Shown: positions 34,416 to 41,944 of the stretch, one piece after another | Numbering within the stretch: the first letter of the stretch is position 1 | Layout: each line of letters begins with the position of its first letter | Translations under genes and position numbers: made by a program | Notes under the pieces: generated by a model | Seen by the model: the letters and a program-made list of their open reading frames with translations, nothing else | Told to the model about the DNA's origin: nothing | The model's database searches: none | From: Streptomyces sp. RKAG293 | GTDB taxonomy: Bacteria > Actinomycetota > Actinomycetes > Streptomycetales > Streptomycetaceae | NCBI RefSeq assembly: GCF_023701745.1 | Contig: NZ_JAJOZB010000001.1 | Span: 1,178,001 to 1,242,000, forward strand | Reading direction: 5' to 3' | DNA: 64,000 nucleotides

Positions 34416-35290
34416 CCGACACCGAGGACACGGCGGAAACGAACGAGCACGCGACGTACAACGGGCTGATCGCACTGCTCGACGAGCACGGTGCGGTCTA
34501 CCGGACCATCGACCACGCGCCGCAGGGCGCCACCGAGCTGGTCAGCGAGCTGCGGGGCAACGCGCTGGCGCAGGCGGCGAAATGCATCATCGTCATGGTC
34601 AAGCTCGGCAAGAAGACCACCAAGTACGTCCTCGCCGTCGTGCCCGGTGACCGGCGGCTTGACCTCGGCGCGGTGAAGGCGCTGTTCGGCGGGACGTACA
34701 TCTCGTTCGCGCCGAAGGAGACCGCCGAGCGACTGGCCGGCAGTGTCAGCGGCACCGTGCTGCCGTTCTCGTTCGACGAGAAGCTGGAACTCATCGTGGA
34801 CCCGGCGCTGCTGGACCACCATGAGATCTTCTTCAACGCGGCCCGGCTGGACCGTTCCCTGGCGCTCTCGGCCAAGGACTACGCGGAGATCGCCGCGCCG
34901 CGCATCGAATCCATCACGGAGGCACCGGCCCTCCCGGGCGGGAAGCGCAACATCGACACCGTCATGGACGCCGTCCCCGAGAAGTGGCTGCCGCACGTCC
35001 TGGCCCAGGTGAACGACTACGACGTCAAGGTCGCCAACGTCGAGGGCGAGTTCTCCGAGCACCGGCACGCGGACACCGATGAGTTCTTCCTCGTCCTCGC
35101 CGGCCGGCTGCGGCTGGAACTCCCGGACGGCACCGTCGAGCTGGGCCCGCACGAAGTGTTCACCGTGCCGCGGGGCACCCTGCACAAGCCGGTGGCCGAG
35201 CCCGGGACCCGGATCCTGATGTTCGAACCGCGCGGCACGGTCAACTCCGGTGACGGCAACGAGGGAACGACCGGCGTCATCCTGCCCTGA
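34412..35290 (+). CDS. YbaK/prolyl-tRNA-editing-like domain fused to a cupin
   Basis: A 292-residue fusion. Residues ~15-165 are a YbaK/EbsC-type domain (HAPQGATELVSEL near 36, AKCIIVMVK near 57, YVLAVVPGD near 75), a fold that hydrolyses mischarged aminoacyl-tRNA; the lysine of AAKCIIV is at the expected catalytic spot. Residues ~185-290 are a cupin with metal ligands in EHRHADTDEFF (His217, His219, Glu224) and the second motif VPRGTLHKP. The combination suggests a trans-editing or metabolite-handling enzyme with a second activity, but this is inference. It is coupled to the PARG-like gene by ATGA. Confidence 0.85.
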   Translation: MTDTEDTAETNEHATYNGLIALLDEHGAVYRTIDHAPQGATELVSELRGNALAQAAKCIIVMVKLGKKTTKYVLAVVPGDRRLDLGAVKALFGGTYISFAPKETAERLAGSVSGTVLPFSFDEKLELIVDPALLDHHEIFFNAARLDRSLALSAKDYAEIAAPRIESITEAPALPGGKRNIDTVMDAVPEKWLPHVLAQVNDYDVKVANVEGEFSEHRHADTDEFFLVLAGRLRLELPDGTVELGPHEVFTVPRGTLHKPVAEPGTRILMFEPRGTVNSGDGNEGTTGVILP

Positions 35291-35333
35291 CCATCCGTCC
35301 CCCCGAGCCGCGCGCCGTCGCCGCCCGGTCCCC

Positions 35334-35393
35334 GTGCCTCGTGCCTCGTGCCTCGTGCCTCGTGCCTCGTGCCTCGTGCCTCGTGCCTCGTGC
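35334..35393. repeat. heptanucleotide microsatellite (GTGCCTC) x 8.6
   Basis: Eight perfect tandem copies of GTGCCTC (35334-35389) plus GTGC. It lies between the convergent YbaK-cupin and DUF1772 genes, outside both coding regions. Such tracts change length by slippage. Confidence 0.95.
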
Positions 35394-35448
35394 AGCAGAC
35401 GGTCCCGCACCCGCTTCTCGCGGTGCGGGACCGGCCCGTCGGGGGCGC

Positions 35449-36054
35449 TCAACGGCTGCCCGCCCCGGCGTCGCCCCGGCCGTGCAAGAACAGTGCCCGG
35501 CTCAGGCAGCCGACGGCCACCGTGCACGCCGCCGTCCGCACCATGTTGAGCGCGATCCAGGTGTTCTCGAACTTGTCGCGCACCGCGGCCGGATCACGGA
35601 TGTGCGCGGGGTCGCCGGCCTTCGCGAGCTCGTCGTTGAGCGGGATGTTCGCGCCCATCGTGACGAGGAGCGCCACGACGTAGAGCGCCACCGACGCCAG
35701 TACCCAGCCGAACACGGCGCGCCGCGCCAGCCGGCGCTGCTGGAAGGCCGCGACGCCCGTCAGCACCAGGGCGCCGAAGAACGCGAGGAAGAACACCGGG
35801 TTCTCGATGGCCACGTTGATGTTCTGCATCGCGCCGATGAACGTCCGGTCGTCACCGCGGCCCAGGCCCGGCATGACCGCGACGTCGAAGCTGAAGAAGA
35901 GACCCGCCATGAGTGCCGTGGCGACGGTGGCGGCGCCCAGCACGGGGCCGGCGGCGCTCTTGCGGGCGGGGACCGGAGGCGCCGGGTGGTGGAGGGGAGC
36001 CTGGGGCGTCGGGTGGATGTTCTGGGCGCCGTTGGTGGGGTGGGCAGCACTCAT
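35449..36054 (-). CDS. DUF1772 (anthrone-oxygenase-like) membrane protein
   Basis: A roughly 201-residue membrane protein with about four hydrophobic helices. It has the family core: LMAGLFFSFDVAVMPGL near the first helix, GAMQNINVAIENPVFF, and the C-terminal NIPLNDEL...W..LN.VRT. Fungal relatives include anthrone oxygenases, but most bacterial members are uncharacterised. ATG at 36054 follows GGGAGAAG; ATG at 36108 would add 18 residues. A strong hairpin lies upstream and separates it from the lectin gene. Confidence 0.8.
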   Translation of the reverse strand: MSAAHPTNGAQNIHPTPQAPLHHPAPPVPARKSAAGPVLGAATVATALMAGLFFSFDVAVMPGLGRGDDRTFIGAMQNINVAIENPVFFLAFFGALVLTGVAAFQQRRLARRAVFGWVLASVALYVVALLVTMGANIPLNDELAKAGDPAHIRDPAAVRDKFENTWIALNMVRTAACTVAVGCLSRALFLHGRGDAGAGSR

Positions 36055-36167
36055 CGTTTCGCTTCTCCCTGCGGGGTGACGGACGGTCGTGTTCGGCTGG
36101 TTGCTCATGGCTCCAGTCAAGTCGCCGGCGCGACCACGGACCATCGCTCAGACGCGCACCCGCATAA

Positions 36168-36201
36168 GCAACCGTCCACGCGCGGGCGCGTGGACGGTTG
36201 C
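36168..36201. terminator. strong hairpin between the lectin gene and the DUF1772 gene
   Basis: A perfect 16-bp inverted repeat with a two-base centre (effectively a 15-bp stem and tetraloop), 18 bases past the stop of the lectin gene on the minus strand. It is the likely terminator of that gene. Confidence 0.85.
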
Positions 36202-36218
36202 CGTCACTCCCTGATCCG

Positions 36219-37886
36219 CTACGAGGCGGTCGTTCCGTACACCTGCATCTCGTAGAGGGAGTAGCCGTAAGCGGTGCCCCGGGCGGTGCCGTTGACCCGG
36301 ACGTAGCGGCCGGTTCCGGTGAGGCCGGTCAGGTCGTCGGTGGCACCGTTGCCGGTGGTGGTGGAGTAGATCGTCGTCCAGGTCGTGCCGTCCGGGGAGG
36401 TCTGGATCGTGTACGCCTTGCCGTACGCCGCCTCCCAGAGGAGCTTGACGTGGCTGACGTTCGCGGTGGCGCCCAGATCGACGCGCAGCCACTGCGGGTC
36501 GGATCCCTCCTTGCTGGCCCACCGGGTCGTGGTGAGGTTGCCGTCGAAGGCGGCCGCCGCCGCGAAGGAGGTCGATTCGACCGAGGAGGCCGTCGCCGTC
36601 CTGCCCTGGGAGAGCAGCACCGGGCCGCCGCCGGGAGCGGTGACGGTCAGTGCGTAACCCGTCGAGTGCGCGGCCGATGCCGAGGTTCCGGTGACCGTGA
36701 GCGCCGCGGAGCCGGCGGTGGCGGCGGCGGTTGCCGACACCGTCATCACCGAGGTGCCGCCCGCGGTCACCGTCGAGGGCGCGAAGCTCACGCCGACACC
36801 CGAAGGAGCACCGGTGGCGGAGAGCGTCACCGGCTCCGCCGTACCGGAGGCCACCGGCACGGACACCGTCGAGGTCGTCGACGCTCCCGCGTTGACCGAA
36901 CCCGCGGTCGGGTTCAGCGACAGCGAGAAGTCGTTGGTGGCGGAGGCGGGCGTGAAGGCCCACTGGCTCGCGGTGCCGGAGCAGCTGCCGGCGACCGTAT
37001 TGCCGCCCGAGGCCCGGAAGCACTTCTGGCCGGTCTGCATGTCGGAGATCGTGCCGTTCGGGTTGACCGACCACTGCTGGGTCGGGCCGCCCGTGCAGGC
37101 GTTGAGGACGATGCTGCTGCCGGAGGTCGCCGCGCAGAGGTTGTTGATCACCATGAACGCGCCGTGGAAGGTGAAGCGCTGGCTCGCCGCACCGTTGCAG
37201 GCGGCGGTCTTGAGGGCGGTGCCGGAGGTGGAGCTGTTGCCGGGATCATCCATGCACTGCGCCGTCGAGACGTTCTTGTACTGGCCGACCGTGGTGTTGG
37301 GCTGAGCGCCGCCGTAGCACTTGCCGGTGCCGGTGTTGAAGATCGGCGTGGCGTCGTAGGGCTCGTTCGAGGCGGGGTTGACGACGACCGGTTCCATCGT
37401 CGGCGTGTTGTCGGCGTTGTAGTGCGTCAGCGCGTCCTCGCAGTCGATCGCGTTCATCGCGTTGCCGCCCTTGCCGCCCAGCCACAGGTCGATGTGGTGC
37501 AGCCCCGGACCCCCGTTGGGACCATGGCCGCTCCAGTCCGCGCCGCACTCCTGGCAGCTGTCCTCCATGATGAAGTACTTCCTGACCCGCTCGACCCACA
37601 CCTTCGTGCCGGCCGGGAGCTCCGCCGTTGAGGTCGCGAAGGTGATCGGATCCGCGAACGTGCCGGTCCCGCCGGCGGTGTCGTGGATCTGCGGGTACGA
37701 GATGTCGCCGCCGGGCGGTGTGTTGTCGTACCAGCCGTAGAACGTCAGGAACGTCTGTTGCGTCGTGGCCGCGGGGGCCGCGGAACTCGGCGCCGCGTTC
37801 ACGAGTCCCGCGAACGCCGAGATGAGGACGAGACAGGCGGTCGCGAGGAACGCGACAAGAGCGCGCCGGCTCATGGTGCGGCTCAT
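36219..37886 (-). CDS. secreted multidomain lectin (barwin/double-psi-like, ricin, F5/8-type domains)
   Basis: A 555-residue secreted protein. Residues 1 to ~37 are a signal peptide. A compact N-terminal domain (~42-160) has FYGWYDNTPPGGDISYPQIH, paired cysteines (SCQECGAD) and HHIDLWLGG. This resembles a double-psi beta-barrel fold of plant- or fungal-type proteins, but the match is by shape only. A ricin-type beta-trefoil (~170-310) follows, with repeated QRFTF/QQWSV motifs, then an Ig-like linker domain (~315-420). An F5/8-type C discoidin domain (~430-553) ends the protein, with LSQGRTATASS and WLRVDLG. It should bind polysaccharide. ATG at 37886 has GGAGG upstream. Confidence 0.82.
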   Translation of the reverse strand: MSRTMSRRALVAFLATACLVLISAFAGLVNAAPSSAAPAATTQQTFLTFYGWYDNTPPGGDISYPQIHDTAGGTGTFADPITFATSTAELPAGTKVWVERVRKYFIMEDSCQECGADWSGHGPNGGPGLHHIDLWLGGKGGNAMNAIDCEDALTHYNADNTPTMEPVVVNPASNEPYDATPIFNTGTGKCYGGAQPNTTVGQYKNVSTAQCMDDPGNSSTSGTALKTAACNGAASQRFTFHGAFMVINNLCAATSGSSIVLNACTGGPTQQWSVNPNGTISDMQTGQKCFRASGGNTVAGSCSGTASQWAFTPASATNDFSLSLNPTAGSVNAGASTTSTVSVPVASGTAEPVTLSATGAPSGVGVSFAPSTVTAGGTSVMTVSATAAATAGSAALTVTGTSASAAHSTGYALTVTAPGGGPVLLSQGRTATASSVESTSFAAAAAFDGNLTTTRWASKEGSDPQWLRVDLGATANVSHVKLLWEAAYGKAYTIQTSPDGTTWTTIYSTTTGNGATDDLTGLTGTGRYVRVNGTARGTAYGYSLYEMQVYGTTAS

Positions 37887-37961
37887 GGTGCCTCCGTTGC
37901 CAGGGGGGATCCAGCAGGGTCACCGCAGAGTCGGTCCGCGCACCGGCGCAAGTCAATAGTC

Positions 37962-37982
37962 TGTTAGGAAAGTTATCTAACA
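37962..37982. promoter_or_regulatory. palindromic operator upstream of the lectin gene
   Basis: TGTTAG and CTAACA flank a 9-base A/T-rich centre (GAAAGTTAT), a near-symmetric 21-bp site about 75 bases before the lectin start. The DNA is AT-rich relative to its surroundings. A sugar-responsive repressor is a reasonable guess; no matching regulator is nearby. Confidence 0.6.
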
Positions 37983-38057
37983 ATCATCGGGTGCCCACTG
38001 GGGACACCCGGCGGAATCAACTGGCCCGGCGCCGCCCCGTGATGGCATCCTGACCGC

Positions 38058-38792
38058 GTGAACGGACCGGAGATCGACATCACTTTCGCCCCTGAGCTGC
38101 ACCTCTTCGTCCCCGCTGAGCGACGGCAGGGCCCGAGCACGGTCGTCACCGACGGCACCTCGACGCTCGGCCATGTCGTCGAATCGCTGGGCGTCCCGCT
38201 CACCGAGGCCGGTCTGTTGCTCGTCGACGGCGGCGCCGTGCCCGTCTCGCACATCCCCGCCGCGGGCGAAACCGTTCACGTCGAGGCCGTCGAGCGGCCC
38301 CAGCACGTGCCGGGAGCGCCTCTGCGGTTCCTGCTCGACGTCCACCTCGGCACCCTCGCGCGGCGGCTGCGCCTGCTGGGCGTCGACGCCGCCTACGAGA
38401 ACGAGGACATCGGCGATCCCGCGCTGGCCGCGCTCTCCGCGAAGGAGCGGCGCGTCATGCTCTCCCGCGACCGCGGGCTGCTCCGGCGGCGGGAGATCTG
38501 GGCCGGGGCGTACATCTACAGCGACCGCCCCGAGGATCAACTCCGCGACGTGCTGCAGCGCTTCGCGCCCGTGCTCACCCCGTGGTCCCGGTGCGTGGCC
38601 TGCAACGGTCCGCTCGCCGACGCCGACAAGGAGTCGGTCCAGGATCAACTGCGGCACGGCACGCAGCGCTCGTACGACGTGTTCGCGCAGTGCGCGGCCT
38701 GCGAGCGCGTGTACTGGCGCGGCGCGCACCACGCCCGCCTGGAGGCGATCGTCGAGGAGGCCCTGCGCGAGTTCGGCGGCGCGGCCGCCTGA
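38058..38792 (+). CDS. Mut7-C RNase-domain protein with N-terminal ubiquitin-like domain
   Basis: A 244-residue protein. Residues ~5-80 are a ubiquitin/MoaD-like fold of the Mut7-C type (FAPELHLFVPAERR, DGTSTLGHVVESLGVP). Residues ~90-240 are the Mut7-C domain, starting with RFLLDVHLGTLARRLRLLGVD and containing MLSRDRGLL, which belongs to the PIN-like nuclease group. A zinc knuckle pair follows (CVAC and CAAC). It is predicted to act on RNA. CATCCT seven bases before GTG 38058 suggests a leaderless mRNA. Confidence 0.82.
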   Translation: MNGPEIDITFAPELHLFVPAERRQGPSTVVTDGTSTLGHVVESLGVPLTEAGLLLVDGGAVPVSHIPAAGETVHVEAVERPQHVPGAPLRFLLDVHLGTLARRLRLLGVDAAYENEDIGDPALAALSAKERRVMLSRDRGLLRRREIWAGAYIYSDRPEDQLRDVLQRFAPVLTPWSRCVACNGPLADADKESVQDQLRHGTQRSYDVFAQCAACERVYWRGAHHARLEAIVEEALREFGGAAA

Positions 38793-38847
38793 CACCAGCA
38801 CGTCTCCCAGGGGACTGTCCGGCTGATCGCGAACGGCCGGACCTGCG

Positions 38848-39273
38848 CTAGTCGGCGACGCCCCTGACCGTGATGACCTTGTCGATGTGCACACGGACGA
38901 GGAGTTCGCCCGGGACGCCGTTGCGGGCGCCGTACACCTCGGCCTGGTCAGGGCCCATGTAGCGGTGGGCGATACGGGTCGCCCAGTCGCGGACCTCCGG
39001 CAGGTCCTCGCTGATCCGGGCCTTGCCCTCGATGACCACGAACGAGAACGGCGGACGGTCGTCGTCGACGCAGATGCTCACCCGGCCGTCGCGGGCGAGG
39101 TTGCGGCCCTTGACGGTCTCCTTGCCGGTGTTGAGGACCAGGTCGTCCCCGTCGAGGAGGAACCAGACGGGGGCGAGGTGCGGCCGCCCGTCGGCGCGGA
39201 CGGTGGCGAGCTTGCCGGTACGGGTTCCCTCGCTGATGAATGCACGCCATTCGGCGTCGATCATGGTGGCCAT
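38848..39273 (-). CDS. PPOX-class flavin/F420-dependent protein
   Basis: A 141-residue split-barrel protein of the pyridoxamine-phosphate-oxidase-like superfamily; relatives bind FMN or F420. Diagnostic blocks are GTRTGKLATVRADGRPHLAPVWFLLDGDDLVL, NTGKETVKGRNLARDGRVSICVDD and RYMGPDQAE. The last two match F420-dependent actinobacterial members, so F420 is likelier, but the cofactor is not proven. The start is ATG at 39273 or 39282. A palindromic LacI-type operator sits about 75-100 bases upstream. Confidence 0.85.
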   Translation of the reverse strand: MATMIDAEWRAFISEGTRTGKLATVRADGRPHLAPVWFLLDGDDLVLNTGKETVKGRNLARDGRVSICVDDDRPPFSFVVIEGKARISEDLPEVRDWATRIAHRYMGPDQAEVYGARNGVPGELLVRVHIDKVITVRGVAD

Positions 39274-39355
39274 GCCACCCATGGTGCCCGAAGGGAGCCG
39301 GCTCACGGCACAGGACGCCCCGGCGGCGGGGCTCATGTCAGGCCCCATCCAAAGG

Positions 39356-39373
39356 CTGGAGAGCGCTCTCCAG
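39356..39373. promoter_or_regulatory. LacI-type operator copy 1 (upstream of the PPOX gene)
   Basis: The 18-bp perfect palindrome CTGGAGAGCGCTCTCCAG, 83 bases before the PPOX start, between that gene and the end of lacI. It is identical to the core of the second copy at 40497-40520. Confidence 0.85.
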
Positions 39374-39423
39374 TCCACCGGGCCGGAATGTCGGAGCCGA
39401 GCCGGAATGCCGGAGCTGAGGCG

Positions 39424-40479
39424 TCAGGCGGACTGCCGGATGACGAGGGTCGGTTCGAAGATGACGGAGGTGACGCGCTGCTGGGGTGTGCTGATGCGGT
39501 CGAGGAGGAGACGGGCCATTTCGCCCGCCATGTCCTCGACGGGCTGGCGAACGGTGGTCAGTGCGGGGCGTGACGCGGTGGCGGCGCTGCTGTCGTCGAA
39601 GCCGATGACCTTCACGTCGTCGGGGACATGGCGGCCGTGGTCGCGCAGGACGAGCAGGGCGCCCTGGGCCATCAGGTCGTTGGCGGCGAAGACCCCGTCG
39701 AGTCGGGGGTGTTCGGCCAGCAGACGTTCCATCGCGGCCTCACCGCTGTCCTGGGTGAAGTTGCCCTCCGCGCACGGCACATAGGGGATGCCGTGGCGGG
39801 CCATCGCCTCGCGGAAGCCGGTCAGCCGGTCCTGGCTGGCCGGGACGTCCAGCGGACCGGAGATCGTCACCACCTCCCGGCAGCCGCGCTCCACCAGCCG
39901 GTCGGCCGCCAGTCTGGCCCCGTCCTGATGCGCGACATCGACATAACTGATCGGGATCGGCCGGGCCGGCCGGGCGAACAACACCGCGGGCACCCCCGCC
40001 TCGGTGATCTGCTCCGGCAGCGGATCACCCGCGTGCGTGGACACCACCATCGCCCCGTCGGCATTGCCCTGCCGCAGATAGGCCACCACCTGGTCGCGCG
40101 CCGGGCCGGTCTCGGCCAGCATCAGCACCGGATGCATCCCCAACGGCCGCAGGAACCCCACCACACCACTGACGACCCGGCCGAAGAACGGATCCACGAA
40201 CACCTCACTGCGGACCGCGTCGTCCGGCCCGGGACCGCCCGCACCGGACACCACCAGCGCGATGGCCCCGGTACGCCGTGTCACCAGTGACCGGGCCGCG
40301 GTGTTGGGCACGTAGCCGGTCGCGGCGATGGCCTGGCGGACCGTCTCCTGGATGGCCGGGTCGACATTGCGGGTCCCGTTGATGACCCGGGAGACCGTCG
40401 CACGCGAGACACCCGCCACGCGGGCCACATCCTCCAGCGTGGGAGGTCCCGAAAGTGCCGGTCGGAGGACTTCGCTCAT
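39424..40479 (-). CDS. LacI family transcriptional regulator
   Basis: A 351-residue sugar-responsive repressor. The N-terminal helix-turn-helix reads TLEDVARVAGVSRATVSRVINGTRNVD. The hinge and the periplasmic-binding-like effector domain follow, with NADGAMVVSTHAGDPLPEQI and VIGFDDSSAATASRPALTTVRQP. Perfect palindromes of the same core flank it: one 18 bases before its own start (autoregulation) and one in front of the PPOX gene. The sugar is unknown, since no sugar uptake or hydrolase gene is adjacent. Confidence 0.92.
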   Translation of the reverse strand: MSEVLRPALSGPPTLEDVARVAGVSRATVSRVINGTRNVDPAIQETVRQAIAATGYVPNTAARSLVTRRTGAIALVVSGAGGPGPDDAVRSEVFVDPFFGRVVSGVVGFLRPLGMHPVLMLAETGPARDQVVAYLRQGNADGAMVVSTHAGDPLPEQITEAGVPAVLFARPARPIPISYVDVAHQDGARLAADRLVERGCREVVTISGPLDVPASQDRLTGFREAMARHGIPYVPCAEGNFTQDSGEAAMERLLAEHPRLDGVFAANDLMAQGALLVLRDHGRHVPDDVKVIGFDDSSAATASRPALTTVRQPVEDMAGEMARLLLDRISTPQQRVTSVIFEPTLVIRQSA

Positions 40480-40496
40480 GCCGGTCTTTATAGCAC

Positions 40497-40520
40497 GTCC
40501 TGGAGAGCGCTCTCCAGGAC
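40497..40520. promoter_or_regulatory. LacI-type operator copy 2 (autoregulatory)
   Basis: A perfect 24-bp palindrome whose 18-bp core is identical to the site at 39356-39373. It lies 18 bases before the lacI start codon, so it likely autoregulates lacI. Confidence 0.9.
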
Positions 40521-40734
40521 TCCCTTCCCGGGGTCGTCAGCGTATCGAAGACCGCACCCCGCCGCCCCCGCCTCGGCATAACGAGACCTCCTCCCCCCTG
40601 CCGGCACAAGTCGCGCCGATCGCGCACCGCCCCCGCGCGACTGGTCACACACAGTGAACGGCAATTGCTGTGAGCAAGTTCCCGGATCGGGAATGTGCGG
40701 GCGGTGGGTCGCGTTGAGACGAGCAGATACCGAA

Positions 40735-40749
40735 TGACAATGACAATCA
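40735..40749. promoter_or_regulatory. Zur-like box upstream of rpmG
   Basis: TGACAATGACAATCA matches the actinomycete Zur consensus TGAAAATGATTTTCA at 11 of 15 positions, in a GAATGA/TCATTC inverted context, 43 bases before rpmG. This fits zinc-repressed control of the zinc-free ribosomal proteins. Confidence 0.65.
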
Positions 40750-40791
40750 TTCCGTTCGGTGTCCTGGACCACCGCATCGGAAGGGAATCCC

Positions 40792-40956
40792 ATGGCACGC
40801 AGTGACGCCCGTCCCGTCATCACCCTGCGTTCGACGGCCGGCACCGGCCAGAGTTACGTCACGCGCAAGAGCCGTCGCAACAACCCCGACCGTCTCGTGC
40901 TGCGCAAGTACGACCCGGCCGCCGGACAGCACGTCCTCTTCCGCGAGGAGCGCTGA
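40792..40956 (+). CDS. rpmG: 50S ribosomal protein L33, zinc-free (C-minus) paralogue
   Basis: A 54-residue L33 ([40 protein letters not shown]) with no cysteine at all, so it lacks the zinc-binding CxxC pairs of the ordinary copy. Such forms replace the zinc protein under zinc shortage. It is followed by a cysteine-free L31, and both lie behind a Zur-like box. A GAAGGGA ribosome site precedes ATG 40792. Confidence 0.92.
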   Translation: MARSDARPVITLRSTAGTGQSYVTRKSRRNNPDRLVLRKYDPAAGQHVLFREER

Positions 40957-41070
40957 CCCCACACGGTTCAGTCGCATCACACGGACCCAACGGATCACAC
41001 CCGCCGCGCGCATCCCGCCGGCAACGAGGACCGGCCGCCCCACCCGTTCCGCACAACGGAAGGTAACCCC

Positions 41071-41340
41071 ATGAAGTTCGGCATCCACCCCGTCTCCCGC
41101 CCGGTCGTCTTCCGCGACCGTTCAGCGGACTTCGCATTCCTGACGCGTTCGACCGCGGACAGTGACAAGACCGTGGAGTGGGAGGACGGCAGCGTCTACC
41201 CCGTCGTCGACGTGGAGACGTCCTCGGCGAGCCACCCGTTCTACACGGGTACGTCCCGCGTGCTGGACACCGCGGGCCGCGTCGAGCGCTTCGAGCGCCG
41301 GTACGGTTCGCCCGCGTCCGGCGCGAGCCCCGCGAACTGA
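41071..41340 (+). CDS. rpmE2: 50S ribosomal protein L31 type B, zinc-free paralogue
   Basis: An 89-residue L31 of the B type: [23 protein letters not shown], then [28 protein letters not shown]. It lacks the zinc-binding cysteines of type A. It stands 114 bases after rpmG and is probably in the same Zur-controlled unit. GAAGG precedes the ATG. A hairpin follows. Confidence 0.93.
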   Translation: MKFGIHPVSRPVVFRDRSADFAFLTRSTADSDKTVEWEDGSVYPVVDVETSSASHPFYTGTSRVLDTAGRVERFERRYGSPASGASPAN

Positions 41341-41354
41341 GCTCCACGCACCCC

Positions 41355-41397
41355 GAGGGGGCGGTACGGCCGGCATTCCCGGCGGTACCGCCCCCTC
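41355..41397. terminator. terminator after rpmE2
   Basis: A 13-bp perfect outer stem (GAGGGGGCGGTAC with its complement), lying between the convergent rpmE2 and VOC genes. Confidence 0.8.
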
Positions 41398-41413
41398 CCC
41401 CGTTCGCGGTTCC

Positions 41414-41902
41414 CTACTTCCGCGGCGCACCGCGGTACGTGCCGAAGAACCACCGGTTCCCCTCGGGGTCACGGGCGGCGAAGTCACGTGAGCCGTAGTC
41501 GGTGTCGGTCAGCTCCATGATGATCTCGGCTCCCGCCGCCCGGGCACGGGCGTACAGCGCGTCGGGCTCGTCGGTGACGACGTAGCCGCCGAAGGTGCCC
41601 GGTACCAGGGCGACATGGTCCGCCGCGCCCTCCTCGGGGACGCTGCCGAGCATGATGCCGCCGCCCGGCGGCCAGTCGAGCTGGGCGTGGTCCACCCGGT
41701 CGCCCTCGCCGTAGACGACGGTCTCCTCGAAGCCGAACGCCTCGACCAGGAACCGGATCAGCGCGCGAGCGTCACGGGCCCGCAGGCTCGGCCACACCTG
41801 GGGCGGGGGCGCCTTGTCGTCCGTGGCGGCGGCGGTGGTCGTGTTGGTCGTGTCGGTGGCACTGGTGCTGTCGGTGGCACTGGGGCTGTCGGTGGCGTCC
41901 AT
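41414..41902 (-). CDS. VOC family (glyoxalase-like) protein
   Basis: A 162-residue protein. Residues 1-32 are a low-complexity Asp/Thr/Ala tail (TDSTSATDTTNTTT) produced by short repeats. The VOC domain begins with VWPSLRARDARALIRFLVEAFGFEE and contains DHVALVPGTFGGYVV and DPEGNRWFFGTY, the second metal-site motif. Substrate is unknown; many are fosfomycin- or glyoxalase-like. It lies 42 bases after an AraC regulator on the same strand, so the two are probably an operon. GGAGGT precedes ATG 41902. Confidence 0.85.
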   Translation of the reverse strand: MDATDSPSATDSTSATDTTNTTTAAATDDKAPPPQVWPSLRARDARALIRFLVEAFGFEETVVYGEGDRVDHAQLDWPPGGGIMLGSVPEEGAADHVALVPGTFGGYVVTDEPDALYARARAAGAEIIMELTDTDYGSRDFAARDPEGNRWFFGTYRGAPRK

Positions 41903-41944
41903 GCGGGCCGGACCTCCTCGGGTCGGTGCTGCGGCGGAGCTGTT

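Noticed and set aside
35334..35393. GTGCCTC repeats as a CRISPR array
   Set aside because: Units are 7 bp and directly adjacent, with no spacers and no cas genes.
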